A stretch of DNA of 64,000 bases, taken from contig WPIO01000027.1 in the NCBI GenBank assembly GCA_009760855.2, positions 1,804,501 to 1,868,500 on the forward strand, written 5' to 3'. The position numbers were made by a program, and so were the translations under genes. Origin of the DNA: Cristatella mucedo. Lineage: Eukaryota > Bryozoa > Phylactolaemata > Cristatellidae. This document shows positions 33,655 to 43,877 of the stretch, piece by piece (the first letter of the stretch is position 1; each line of letters opens with the position of its first letter). Under the pieces are notes generated by a model that was not told the DNA's origin, did not search any database, and worked only from the letters and a program-made list of their open reading frames with translations.

Positions 33655-34689
33655 TTAAATACAAGTTTGTTTATCTTTGCAACATATTTTTGTTGGTGCT
33701 TTTCGAGATGAAGCAAGGTAATCAACAGCAGAACTGATTGAACTTATTACACCTCTATTTCCTGCTGCAAGTTCACTTAACCATAGATCAAGTTTATCAA
33801 GTACTTCTTTTTCAGATTTTACAAACAATGGAACTATCTCTATTCCTTTTCCAGTATAAGTAAGATAACTATAAATCACATTTTCTACAGGTTTTCTTGA
33901 TTCCAAAGCTCTCAATTGTGAAAGTAGAAATATAGTATCAGAATTAAATGATTCTTTACTATCTACCCTAATATTTTCTATAGCACTTTAGGTTTTATTT
34001 TATCATGTAAATATTGTTTATTTTCTTTTAGAGTATCCGTTTCAGATTGAACAGGTTCTTGAACAGATTGAACAACTGGAGAAGGTTCTTGAACTGATTT
34101 AACAAATGGAACAACTTTTGCTTTTCTAATTCTTTTACCAGGTCTCTTACCTGTTGAAGGATTAACATTAAGACGCTCTGCAATTCCCTTTTGAAGTGAA
34201 TCAATTGCTTCTCTCACCTCAGGATTAGCCGAATATGTCTTAGCTTGATTTGCAATAGTTACAGCTTTTTTAGGTTTTCCTTCAGCAATTGCAGCAAATC
34301 CTTTTTTTACTATATTAGAAATATCTACAAGAGCTTTATACTCTAAAATTCTTTTAGCTGTTCCTGTTCTTCCATTTGAAGTGCAAGTTAAGGTCTAATT
34401 CTCTTTGGTTTACTAATAGCAATATTACCAGAGTTATCAGTAGATTTCTCTAACGCACGTTCATTTAGTTCGTGTTCAACTCTATCTCTTGCTTGCATTT
34501 CTGCTTCAATTCTTTGTATCTCTTGAGCATTATCAATTTTAAATAAAATTAATCATTATCATTATCAGTATTTCAGCAACACGTAAACTTTCTAAATTAA
34601 CAAGTTTATTTTCTAAATCTATTGCTTCTTGAACACTTCCTCTCTAAGGTCTGTTCTTACTCGCATATATTTTACCGTTAATCATTTTT
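33655..34689 (-). pseudogene. Unrecognised viral protein, broken
   Basis: About 345 codons from an ATG at 34,689, which follows AATATAGGAAAAA, to TAA at 33,655. Stops or shifts near 34,650, 34,560, 34,395 and 33,985. The front is helical and charged (EIQRIEAEMQARDRVEHELN), the middle contains a basic stretch (GKRPGKRIRKAKVVPFVKSV) and Pro/Val/Gln-Ser repeats (VQEPSPVVQSVQEPVQS), the end has SRKAPTKICCKDKQTCI with clustered cysteines. Lies between the penton-like genes and the packaging ATPase; a structural or maturation protein is possible. No family recognised. Confidence 0.4.
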
Positions 34690-34727
34690 TCCTATATTCA
34701 ATTAAAAATCTTTATTAATTGTTTACC

Positions 34728-35347
34728 TTAACTATCAAATGACCAAAATCTCCCTTCATCTTCAGTTTTAGTTATATCAATAACACAATAACCAAATCCT
34801 TTCCTTGTATTAGAATCTACCCAATCTTTAAATTGTTTCTTTTCAATATCACTAACATAAGACGCACGAATGTATTCTATATCAGTTTTATTTTGATTAA
34901 AGATTATTATCATATTTATATTGTTTCTTATATCTCTTCTAGGAATATTCGTATATATTCAAACCTTTATGTCTTCCTCCAGTAAAATAATCTAATATCT
35001 TTGATTGATCTTCTGTCATTAAATCATCTAATACAACAACATTCTTACAAATTCTTATATGAATCAACTTCTGGCATTGACTTAATTGCATTAACCCAAA
35101 CAAATGCAGGTTTCTCTTTAGTCATTGACACAAGACCACGATATAGCTTTTGGTCTAAACTTGAAGCAATAATAGTTCAAACATCATAATTAGGTGTTCC
35201 ATAAAATATCCAAGTCATTATTAACTGAGATTTACCACATCCACTTGGACCTAAAACTAACGCTCTAACAGGAACTTTAGGTAATGGTTCTTTATGTCCA
35301 GTAACAACATCCTGTCCAAAATTGAATTGTTTAGATTCTAAAGTCAT
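34728..35347 (-). pseudogene. FtsK/HerA-type genome-packaging ATPase (broken)
   Basis: Starts with ATG at 35,347. The first frame has the Walker A motif LVLGPSGCGKSQLIM near 35,255, then an in-frame TGA about 13 codons later. After a 1-nt shift near 35,060, the Walker B segment NVVVLDDLM is found at about 35,020-35,045, followed by the arginine-rich GGRHKGL turn typical of A32-like ATPases. A second slip in an ATATAT run near 34,960 leads to the last 60 codons, which match the family C-terminus (FGYCVIDI...GRFW). About 207 codons in total, normal for Polinton ATPases. In living viruses it pumps DNA into the procapsid. Divergently transcribed from the zinc-ribbon gene with only 17 bp between start codons. 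Because of the breaks no long frame marks it. Confidence 0.75.
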
Positions 35348-35364
35348 TTTTTCTATATTAATAT
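35348..35364. promoter_or_regulatory. 17-bp divergent start region
   Basis: The whole gap between the ATPase ATG (minus) and the zinc-ribbon ATG (plus). Reads TTTTTCTATATTAATAT; on the minus strand it ends in TATAGAAAAA before ATG, the motif shared by other genes. Any promoter for both genes must lie in or overlap it. Confidence 0.45.
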
Positions 35365-35700
35365 ATGGAAATTTATTGTTTAAAGTCTAAAAAACAAACT
35401 GATACTATACATGAAGAATATGTAGAAGTAGATAGTACTAAAGGAATGAGTGGAATGCTTAAAGGTATTTGTACTATTTGTGATAGTAAGAAGTCAAAAT
35501 TTGTTTAGTTGAGATCTGATTCAACGACAGTTGGTTCTGGGAGAATACAAAACAAATCTGGATCTGGAAGAATACAAAACAAATCTGGATCATCTGTTCC
35601 AACTCCTGCTTTATTTGCTGCAATATCAAATACACTTAGTAAAAAATTCTCAGGTAGTAATGAAAAATATAATGGTTCTGGAGATACAATTGAAAACTAA
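35365..35700 (+). pseudogene. DUF5679-like zinc-ribbon viral protein
   Basis: 111 codons in a single frame, interrupted by one TAG at 35,506. The first 47 residues start MEIYCLKSKKQTDT and end GICTICDSKKSKF, the spacing of the short zinc-ribbon (Y-C-x-x-C ... G-x-C-x-x-C-x-x-K-K) common in animal Polinton-like viruses; here the second cysteine is serine. The rest has two copies of RIQNKSGSG and a low-complexity Ser/Gly stretch. Role in the virion unknown. First of three plus-strand genes, opposite the rest. Confidence 0.55.
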
Positions 35701-35742
35701 AAAAGACGATTGAACAATTAAAAAAAAGTAAAATCATCACCT

Positions 35743-36107
35743 TTGACTGATGTAGAAATAAATAATTATATAAAAGAATTTGATATAAAATTTTTTAGAG
35801 GTGTCTTTGCAAGAGATGAACTAACAAAACCATTAAGAAATGAATGTCTTATTTGTAATACTGGTGAATCAGAAAAAGCAATATATCATTGGGTAGCACT
35901 TAAAAAGAAGGAAACAAATGTTTTTACTTTGATTCATTTGGTGCACCACCAATGCCAGAAGTAATAAAATATTTTGGTGTTATACCAACATTTCAGACGT
36001 TTCAACTACAAGAATACGATCAAACAGATTGTGGAAGAAGGTGTCTAATCTTCTTAAAACTAATGCAAAAATCGGATTTTGGATCAACAATGGAATTATT
36101 AATTTAA
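35743..36107 (+). pseudogene. Adenain-like cysteine protease (viral, frameshifted)
   Basis: About 121 codons with one 1-nt deletion near 35,930. First frame: FFRGVFARDEL and the catalytic-histidine segment YHWVALKKK. Second frame: the FDSFGAPP turn carrying the acidic residue and, after QEYDQ, the catalytic cysteine in TDCGRRCLIFLK. That His-Asp-Cys order, with F-D-S-F-G and C-G, is the C5/Ulp1-fold protease of adenoviruses and Polintons, which cleaves capsid precursors during maturation. Short but normal for adintovirus-like members. Lies next to the packaging ATPase, the normal neighbourhood. Triad intact apart from the frameshift. Confidence 0.75.
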
Positions 36108-36136
36108 TTTAAACATTTTCTTTCCCTTGTATAGAA

Positions 36137-36630
36137 ATGGAAACGGAGAATAAAACATTCGTTGTACTAGAAATGCTGCAGTCGTAATTCCTAAAGGAAA
36201 ACAAGCACGTATTCACATTGAAGAGAAAATTAGTAAAGATTATAAGCCTTACTTCAATGCATTGATGTATATTACAGAAGATATGAGACCTGTACTTGAA
36301 GATATTGCTAATAGAGCAAGTATGAAACTTGAATTTAGTGGTTATGATATGAGTGCACGTTCAACTATTGGTGTTAGAATTGCATTTGGAAATAAACCAA
36401 GTATCTTCTTTGATCAAAAGAACAAACAAATTAAATTTACCAGTATTGCTGAGATAATTTAAAAGTTTGGAAATGACTTTGCTGTTACTGGAATTCTAGA
36501 CTGTTCATATGCTACTAAAGATACTTATAACTCAGAAGAAAGACTTAGTATTAGATTGAAGATTGATCAAGTTAAAGTTTATAATATAGATAAAAAAGGA
36601 CAAGATAAATTCAATCCTGCAGATTATTAG
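36137..36630 (+). pseudogene. Unrecognised plus-strand viral protein, broken
   Basis: About 164 codons from an ATG at 36,137 (preceded by TGTATAGAA) to TAG at 36,628. A 1-nt shift near 36,165 and a TAA at 36,460 break it. Well-conserved-looking segments: PYFNALMYITEDMRPVLEDI, SARSTIGVRIAFGNKPSIFF and ERLSIRLKIDQVKVYN. The last segment is vaguely like the end of a single-stranded-DNA-binding OB fold, which would partner the YqaJ nuclease and PolB, but this is a guess. Confidence 0.4.
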
Positions 36631-36646
36631 ATATACAAAATAAAAA

Positions 36647-37502
36647 TTAGCTAAACGAAAAAACAAAAATTAGATTAGATCTTTTTTTACTTATACTTAA
36701 CATCTTATTAACAAGAGTTTTAGCATAATCAATTATCTTACTAATACTTGTTGGATTAGATACTTTATCTTTTAAGAATTCCATTGCGAACTTGCTGTCA
36801 AGAATAGAAGCACCAGTACCTAAACCTAACTTCGCTTTGGCACTCATAATGGCAGCAACTGTTTTTGCATAATAATAATATTAATAATATTGCACTTGAT
36901 AAAGCGCCCTCAGAGAACTTAATCTCTTTCTAGGCGCTTTACATTTGCTGCAAAGTGATACGCAATAGAATAGTAAGTAAAATCATGCTTGAAAAACAAA
37001 CAAAATGAATAACATGGTTAGGGGTTACATGCACTGGGTCAGCATGCAAATTTGGTTAGTGGCAGCATGAACAGTGTCAGCACGCATAAGCACATCGAGG
37101 ACGAATCACAGGGACCCACTAAATGCTGTCCTAAATAGGTGTGTTTTTAAGTTTCTTTTAAATGTGGTCAGGTCAGGGGATGTTCTGATGCAGGTCGGGA
37201 GGGAGTTCCAGGCTGTGGGAGCATACGAGCTAAATGCACGGTCTCCAAAGGATTTAAGGTTTGTACGAGGTATTTCTAGACTGTTGGATTCCAAAAAGCG
37301 AGTGGTACGATGCTTTCCCATCTTCACCCTCTTCTAATTCTGATTCTGATTCTGATTCTGTTTCAATGTAAGATGATTCTTCAGAAGTATAAGACTCAGA
37401 TTCAGATTCTGTTTTCATTTGATAATCAGGGTCATCAATTGAATCCTTTGAATACTCTGACTCACTATCAGAACTGGTAATATCGATTTCTTTGGGATCC
37501 AT
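36647..37502 (-). pseudogene. Acidic viral protein split by a LINE insertion
   Basis: Starts at 37,502 (MDPKEIDITSSDSESEYSKD, preceded by ACTATTATAGG), continues with a Glu/Ser-rich acidic stretch, and is interrupted at 37,317 by a reverse-oriented LINE fragment. On the other side the frame resumes at about 36,869 (KTVAAIMSAKAKLGLGTG) and ends at 36,647 with a basic helical tail. Whether the two halves were one gene is inferred from position and strand. Ser/Glu-rich proteins of this kind are frequent in virions but no family is recognised. Confidence 0.4.
36870..37317 (-). mobile_element. LINE family 1, 5'-truncated insertion in viral gene
   Basis: Reverse complement of the last 450 bp of the LINE at 14.8-17.9 kb, with the ATT-type tail at 36,870-36,895 and the coding end (RTNLKSFGDRAFSSYAP) open in the frame 37,106-37,327. 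Very similar to the full copy, so relatively young. It sits inside the acidic viral gene. Confidence 0.9.
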
Positions 37503-37526
37503 CCTATAATAGTAAAAATAATTTTG

Positions 37527-37682
37527 TTAATATATATTTAATTTCTCCATTGACTCGTATAACTCTACTTCTTCTTGTATATCAACTAGTTTTTTTTTAT
37601 CATCTTGCTTTTTCTTTTTATCTGAAAATGTAACTCTCTTTACTAGTAATTGTTTAGTATTTTCAATCTTTCTTTTCGGCAT
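37527..37682 (-). CDS. Small basic viral protein
   Basis: 51 codons, open, MPKRKIENTKQLLVKRVTFS... rich in Lys. Its ATG overlaps the last 20 nt of the PolB gene in another frame. No family recognised. The compact overlap fits viral gene packing. Confidence 0.4.
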   Translation of the reverse strand: MPKRKIENTKQLLVKRVTFSDKKKKQDDKKKLVDIQEEVELYESMEKLNIY

Positions 37683-40600
37683 CTATACTAATATTACAAA
37701 TTTTACAGTGACCTGCAGACTCTTTTATCCTATAGTGACCGTAAGAGTAACTATGAATTCCACAGTCTAACCAATATCGTTTTGAGTCGAATGCTGATAG
37801 TGGTTTTTTAGATTGTGTTATAGTGAAAATTTGATGGTTTCTAGATTGAAATCTTGACTGATTGCAATAAACATCAAAACCAGTTTTAAGACAACCAACA
37901 TAATCAGAATGTGTCAAACACTTCTTTACTACATCTTTCTTTGTTCCTTTTGCTTTTTTGACTGCAGAGTTAACTTCTATTCCATTATCGTTCTTGATAG
38001 CTATTTGCATTGAATAGAGTTTTGGTCTTAAGAAAACTCCCTCATCAAGTACAATTGATTTTTCAAGCATATCACCTTTTTCATCTCTAATGAAATCTTT
38101 TGTTTTTGGATCTACTGAATATTCTTCACATATTTCATCCTTGAATTTCCCTAGACTTCCCTTATTAGCAGATATAATCTTTTCTGCTCCTTCTACTTTC
38201 CATATATCTTGGTTCTTAGGATAACCAGACAAATCTAGGTATTCTAAATAATTTTTTTTCAAAGTCTTTATAAACATTATCAGTATTTATTTGCATTACC
38301 AAAGAATCAGTGTCAGTGTATGCAAGTGTTACTTTATCATTGTAATAATCTTTTATTGTGTTATAATAGAAATCCTGCATTATTACTTTTTGAAATATTT
38401 AGAATTGTAAAACCTAAATAAATAGGTTTATCAAGACAGGTCTCTGCTTTCGTTGTTTCAATTCCAACTAAATCTCGATTAAACAATCTTCTATCTTTAA
38501 ACCTTGCACTCATTACTCTTTTATCTGAAACTGCAATATCCTTATCATATTTTAGATCGAACAATTCAATGTTTACTCTTTCTCTGACATTTTCCATTGT
38601 CTTTCCAAAGAATGCATTGTTTTTGAGTTTATAATATTCCTTTTCAAACTCGTCCTTTGCTACTTTTCTTCTTTCAATGTTATTAACTATATATCCACTC
38701 AACCATCTAATTTGTGTAAAACTCATTACTCTATGTATCTTTGTTAATATATATCCTCTTTCAATTGAAAGTTGTAGATTTCTATAATGGATAACATATT
38801 TAACTCTAGGTTCTAGATCAACAATCAGTTTTTCAACTTTAGTTTCACATTCATCTATTTTCTTCTTATCCTCCCTTAAAAACGTTTTCTTTTGATAATC
38901 AGAGTATTCTTCAACACCTACTTTTCTCCTGATTGGTAGAATAGGACAATCAGAGTGAGTGTCGTGTAATTCTTCTGGGCAGTGCATATCCACTTCAAAA
39001 GCATAACCAGTTTCTGCATCCTCTTTTAATGATAAGATCTTCTTAGTTGTAATCTTCTTTATTTGTTTACTATCTAAAAACTTGAAATCAGAAATTGGAA
39101 GTGGTTGTGTCATTACTGTAGCATATAATGAATTTGCATCAACATAAAGTAACCAACTCTTTTCTTTAGTACTATCATAATTAGAAGCCATTTCATTGTT
39201 TGCTTTGACATATCTACATGATGCTTGCGTTATTCCTCCTCTTTTTGCACTTTCAAAGAAGTCAAAATGTTAAAAGATTGTTAATAAATCTAGTTTAACC
39301 TTTGTTTATCTTAAACCTGCAGACCAAGTTAAACCTGGTGCTGTAAGGAAATTGGCAGGACCTAAACCATCAATTTTCTTTGATAAATGTCTAAAATGTT
39401 GAAATACATCTGCAAGTAGAAGGACATCCATTGTTAAATAAATATCGCTATACTTTCTTAATGTATCTTCAGTGCTTGGATCTATTTTTTCATCAATACC
39501 CAAACTTTCTTAACACGATCATAATCTTTTTCATCTATGTTTGTATCATTTAATGTGCTATAAAAACTTTTAATTGGGGGTAGTGACTTTTCATCTAGTC
39601 TTGAAATGAGTCTATATACTCATAGGGTAATATAACTTTTTCTTTTAATAGATTGAATTCATTATCATCCAACATTGAAAAGTAATTTCTTGTTTGTTCT
39701 AATGGTTTTCCTGATTTAACAACGTTATTTACAAGATCTGCTAAACCTCTATGCAACATTTGTAAAGAGTCTTTAAAAGTAAGAGTACCAATCTCAATGT
39801 TTATATGTTTCTCCGTGTTATTGGCAATGACCTTTTTATCTAGTTTTAAATCTTGAAACTCTTGTACTAATAAATGTGAGTCGTAACCTTTTAAGTTGTG
39901 AATAAATAAATACTGGAAGTTTAAACTTCTTAGGATTAATACTGAGATTTAAGTTGCAAGCATTATGTGCGGCACCCCTATACTTTCCTGTTAAATGACA
40001 ATGATCTAAAACTTTATCTCCATCTAAATCTAAATCGCAAATATGACAAACAGTTGCATTCTCAAAATCTTTTTTGTCTTCTTCCTTAAAATTACTATAA
40101 TACAACTTTTCATATTTATCAAGAATAGGTTTCATTTCGTTTTTTATTGTTACAACTTCTTCAAACAAACTTTTTAATAGATCTCTAACATTATTTGAAC
40201 CATTGAATAATTTAAATGTTCTTTGTTTTCCTTCATAATCAATAATAGTATAAGCAGATGAATAAGGAATATGCTTTTGAAAAGTGCCTTGTGGAGTAGT
40301 AGGATCTTCTTTATCTGTTTTTCTAACGCTTGTAAGTAAACATTCAAAGTCTGCATAAGCAACATAAGGACACTATAACGTTTTAGCATAATCTCTAAAA
40401 TAACATTTATCTCCTTTTTTACTATCTGCACTTGGCATTCTTATTCTAGACTTGCCATCATTTCCACGTTTGCATGCATTAACGTGTGATTCTAGTTTTT
40501 CTTTAGAGTAAAATCTACACAAACATCTTTTACAAGTAAGCTGTGTTGCATATCCTTTGCTACTTCTACACAATCCATTGAAGTTTTTAATAATTGCATA

Positions 40601-40984
40601 ATGAAAGTTGCTTTTGTTTGGAGTGCTATACAAAAGAAGATCTAAATGTCTCTCTTTCTCTTCATCAACTACTATAAGTGGAGTTGGAATTTTATTATCA
40701 TATTCGTAAACATTAATAGTTATGTTAAATAATTCAGCTAAATGAGGAATATCAACAACATTTAATACATTTGAAGGATAATTCTCCTTAACATTGAACA
40801 AGTCTTCTATTCTCTTTAGATGCTGTGAATATTTTTCATGTAATATTTCCTTTAAATCAGCAATAGATTCTGGATGATTATCTCTCCAGTGGAGAAACCT
40901 TAACACACACCATAAAGCACAAAGATTATCTGATTCATTCTTTATATTAATTGTTGATCTCTTCTTTTCTAATCCTTCTGGCAT
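37663..40984 (-). pseudogene. Protein-primed DNA polymerase B with endonuclease VII insert (broken)
   Basis: About 1,107 codons from ATG 40,984. Order: N-terminal region typical of animal virus-type PolB (TINIKNESDNLCALWCVLRF), a C2H2-like LTCKRCLCRFYSKEKL, Exo I AYADFECLL near 40,340, the recombination-endonuclease-VII zinc/HNH module (CHICDLDLDG...DHCHLTGKYRGAAHNAC) near 39,950-40,060, Exo II NLKGYDSHLL near 39,880, Exo III YSDIYLTMDVLLLADVF near 39,420, polymerase motif A LLYVDANSLYATVM near 39,140, motif B NNAFFGKTMENVRERV near 38,600 and motif C YTDTDSLV near 38,310. All catalytic Asp/Glu are present. Breaks: TAG at 40,373, shifts near 39,915, 39,600, 39,510, two stops near 39,250-39,310, shifts near 38,377 and 38,260 (A8 run). 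Copies the linear viral genome from a protein primer in living relatives. Confidence 0.9.
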
Positions 40985-41061
40985 TGGTAACTAACTACCG
41001 CCGAATTTGTGTCGAAAATATGAAAAATTTGCATAAATAGCATTAACTCCACAACTATAAT

Positions 41062-41241
41062 CTAATTAGAACCTCTTTCTAACCATTCCTCGACTTTCTT
41101 TTTAAAAGCTGCAAATTGTGTTCTAATTATTCTATCAATATCTGAAACTCTATTCATTTTTGAATTAGTTATTCCTGCAAATGGTTGGTAATTAAACGCA
41201 CCACTTTCTGAAGCTAAAATAGGCGAAATAACAAAGGTCAT
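41062..41241 (-). CDS. Small viral ORF, unknown
   Basis: 59 codons (MTFVISPILASESGAFNYQP...), open, ending 77 nt before PolB. Its ATG overlaps the TGA of the upstream gene (ATGA). The middle has RIIRTQFAAFKKKVEEWLER, an amphipathic helix. No family recognised. Confidence 0.4.
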   Translation of the reverse strand: MTFVISPILASESGAFNYQPFAGITNSKMNRVSDIDRIIRTQFAAFKKKVEEWLERGSN

Positions 41242-41520
41242 TTTAAGTCACTCTTGTTTTTAAGTAATTCTTTAATAACTAATTTAAGTTCTGCTCCAAT
41301 CTTATCATATATTACGTCAAAATCAATTACGTTCTTATCTAGTCCAATATATTCATAATCTAAGAATTTACCATCAGAAGAAGATTTTACTAAAAACATA
41401 CCTGTTTCCTGTATCTTCATTAACCTCCTGGACTCTTTATCGAAAGACCATCTACTTTTAGGCTTAGTGGTTTTCTTAGCAATAGGATTATCTAGTTTTA
41501 TAGCTGTTGGTTAACATATA

Positions 41521-41528
41521 GTTGCAAT
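41521..41528. repeat. hAT target-site duplication, left copy
   Basis: GTTGCAAT, identical to 44,711-44,718. Eight bp is the hAT-family length. Confidence 0.92.
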
Positions 41529-41955
41529 TAGGGCTGTACCGGATTTGATTTTTTCAAATTCGGCCGGAGCCGGATTTGCCGGATTTTTGATGACAAATAC
41601 GGCCGGAGCCGGAGCCGGAGTTGTTCATCGGACAAATTTTTACCATTTGTACTACCAAGTTTTTACTTGAGGATATATACTACAATAAATATTTAATTAA
41701 AAAAATATTATTAATAATAAGTAGCATCATTGTCTTTTGCTGTTTGTTTATTTTTGTGTAATAGGTGTTGCTGTGGGAGACCTCAGTGATAATCGTATAG
41801 CAGTGACATTTTATTAAAAAATTGAGTAAACATTTTTTACATCATAATATTGGTAATAACACAAAAAAAATGAAAAGAGACTAAAGTTCAAAATTCAAAA
41901 ATACAAAAATAAGTACTGTAATTTTATATATTTTTCATACATTTGTTTCTTAAAT

Positions 41956-43877
41956 TTATTTCATCAGTTTTGAATTATATTTGAGAAATATCAGTCGAGC
42001 TGCATTCTCTGGCAGAAGTGAACTTCGATGATCACTGAGGACTTCTCCAGCAACACTGAACAAACGTTCTGAAGGTACACTTGTTGGTGGAGCACCCAAA
42101 TAAACGCGAGCTACTGTTGCCAGAGCTGGCAGTCGTTCCCTGTTCTGTCTCCACCACTGTAGTGGATCAGCCTCTCTGTTTATTAATGGCTCTGCCAAGT
42201 ATTTGTTCAGCTGACTGTCAATGTCTGGTTGTTGCTCACTGCCTGTGGTACCAGCAGTAGATTGAACAATGTCATCAAAACATTCCCAAAGTACTGATGA
42301 TTGAGAAGAATTATCCAGCCGGGCTTGCTTGGCTGGAATTTCTTCATTTGTGTCAACCTGCCGCTCAGACTGATTTTTGTGGCTTCCATCTTGCACAGTT
42401 TCTATCTGCCCTGTCAATTCATTGAATGCAAGCAGAACCCTTGCTTTTGTAGCTGTCAGTGTAGCTTCTGATGAGAAGAATTTTGTTTTGAATCGTGGAT
42501 CAATCATTGTCGCCACTGTATACAGGGCTTCCTGCTCGATACTGTCAAAGCGTTCATTCAATGAGTTGATTAGGGTTGACCTCATAGTCTTTACACCTGC
42601 ATCTGTGCAGTCCTTCTTCAACAGGTTCCGCAGAGCTGTTACAATAGGAATAACTAGTGATATACGTGCTGCTTCACGGCTAACTTCTCTTGTTGCCTCT
42701 TCAAACGGAGCAAGCACGGACACAGCATTTTCAGCCACGGACCACTGATGTGCAGTTGGGCAGGAAGTGCCAACGACTTCTGAACAGTAGAGGGTTAATG
42801 CACGACGCTGTTCACATAGACGACGCAGCATGTAAAACGTTGAGTTCCATCTTGTGCTCACGTCTTGTAACAGCTGGTGGTCTGGCAAACCCAGTTCAGC
42901 CTGCAACTCCTTGAACCGACCACTCGCAGATGAAGAATGTTTAAAATGACCAACTAATTTCTTTCCGATACTTATTATGTCTGATACTCCCCGCTGACTG
43001 AGCAATCCGTCATGCACACATAACTGCATGGTATGTGCAAAGCACCCGAAGCTTTTTATGTTGGCATCACGAAAACATTTTGATATGTTCGCGCATTGTC
43101 TCTCGAAGTACGACATGACAGCGTCCAAAGCTAATGTTCCATTTGTCAAGCATCTGCTGAAAGGCAGTCATCAGTCCAGCAGCAGTGTGATGACCAGCAA
43201 ATGGCATGCAATCCAACACAAAACTCATGTTTTCAAACTCCTCTGTCAGCCAATGGGCAGTTAAGCCCATGAATGATTGCACAGTATTGTCTGCTGTCCA
43301 TGTATCAGTGGTAAAGGACAGAAACGGAGTAGTTGCTGGATCGAGTATTACCAACAGCTGGGTGCAAACTTCATCATTAATTTCAGGAATGACTCTCTGC
43401 AAAATATTTTCGTGATGGAACAGTGTAACGCCTCTCTAAAACTCCCATGAGTTCAACAAAGCCTGCCTTCTCAACAATCTGAACCGGTTGCATATCTGTT
43501 ATTATCATCTTAGCAATGGCATGGTGAATTCTCACTGATGAGCTGTTATTGATATCCCATACTTTCATGCATGCAACTTGTTCGGGAATCGTTTTCTGGA
43601 TCATGACTTTGCCTATTGCACCAGGTGTAACATTCGGCAGTGCTGCAGTTTCAGCCTTCTTCTTTGCATTAGCAATTTTGGTTTGCATTTCGTTGTATTC
43701 TTTATAATGTTTTGAGCGAAGATGTGTCAGCATGGCCGAAGTTGAAAATTTTTTGGGCTCATCTGGTTTACCACGTGACAAGATGCTTGGACACAGCAAA
43801 CACTGGGATTTTGAGCTGTCACCGTCCTTTTCTCTGAAGTATTCCCAAACTGGACTGTTTTTCATTTTGTCTGTCAT
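41956..43877 (-). pseudogene. hAT transposase (BED finger, RNase H-like, hATC)
   Basis: About 640 codons in three overlapping frames (43,877-43,383; 43,402-43,067; 43,149-41,956). N-terminal BED zinc finger: CLLC ... HLRSKHYKEY. Middle: SFTTDTWTADNTVQSFMGL holds the first catalytic Asp; SFGCFAHTMQLCVHDGL follows, the conserved C-x-x-H region. C-terminus: the hAT dimerisation domain with PLQWWRQNRERLPALA and TSVPSERLFSVAGEVLSDHR. Two small indels near 43,390 and 43,100 break the reading frame, the second close to the second catalytic Asp. Cut-and-paste transposase of the Activator superfamily, ZBED-like. Inactive as read, although few changes separate it from an open gene. Confidence 0.92.

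Noticed and set aside
40174-40431. 85-codon Leu/Ile-rich minus-strand frame
   Set aside because: Out-of-frame shadow of the PolB gene, where the true frame shows the Exo I motif.
42377-42748. 123-codon plus-strand frame
   Set aside because: Antisense of the hAT transposase.
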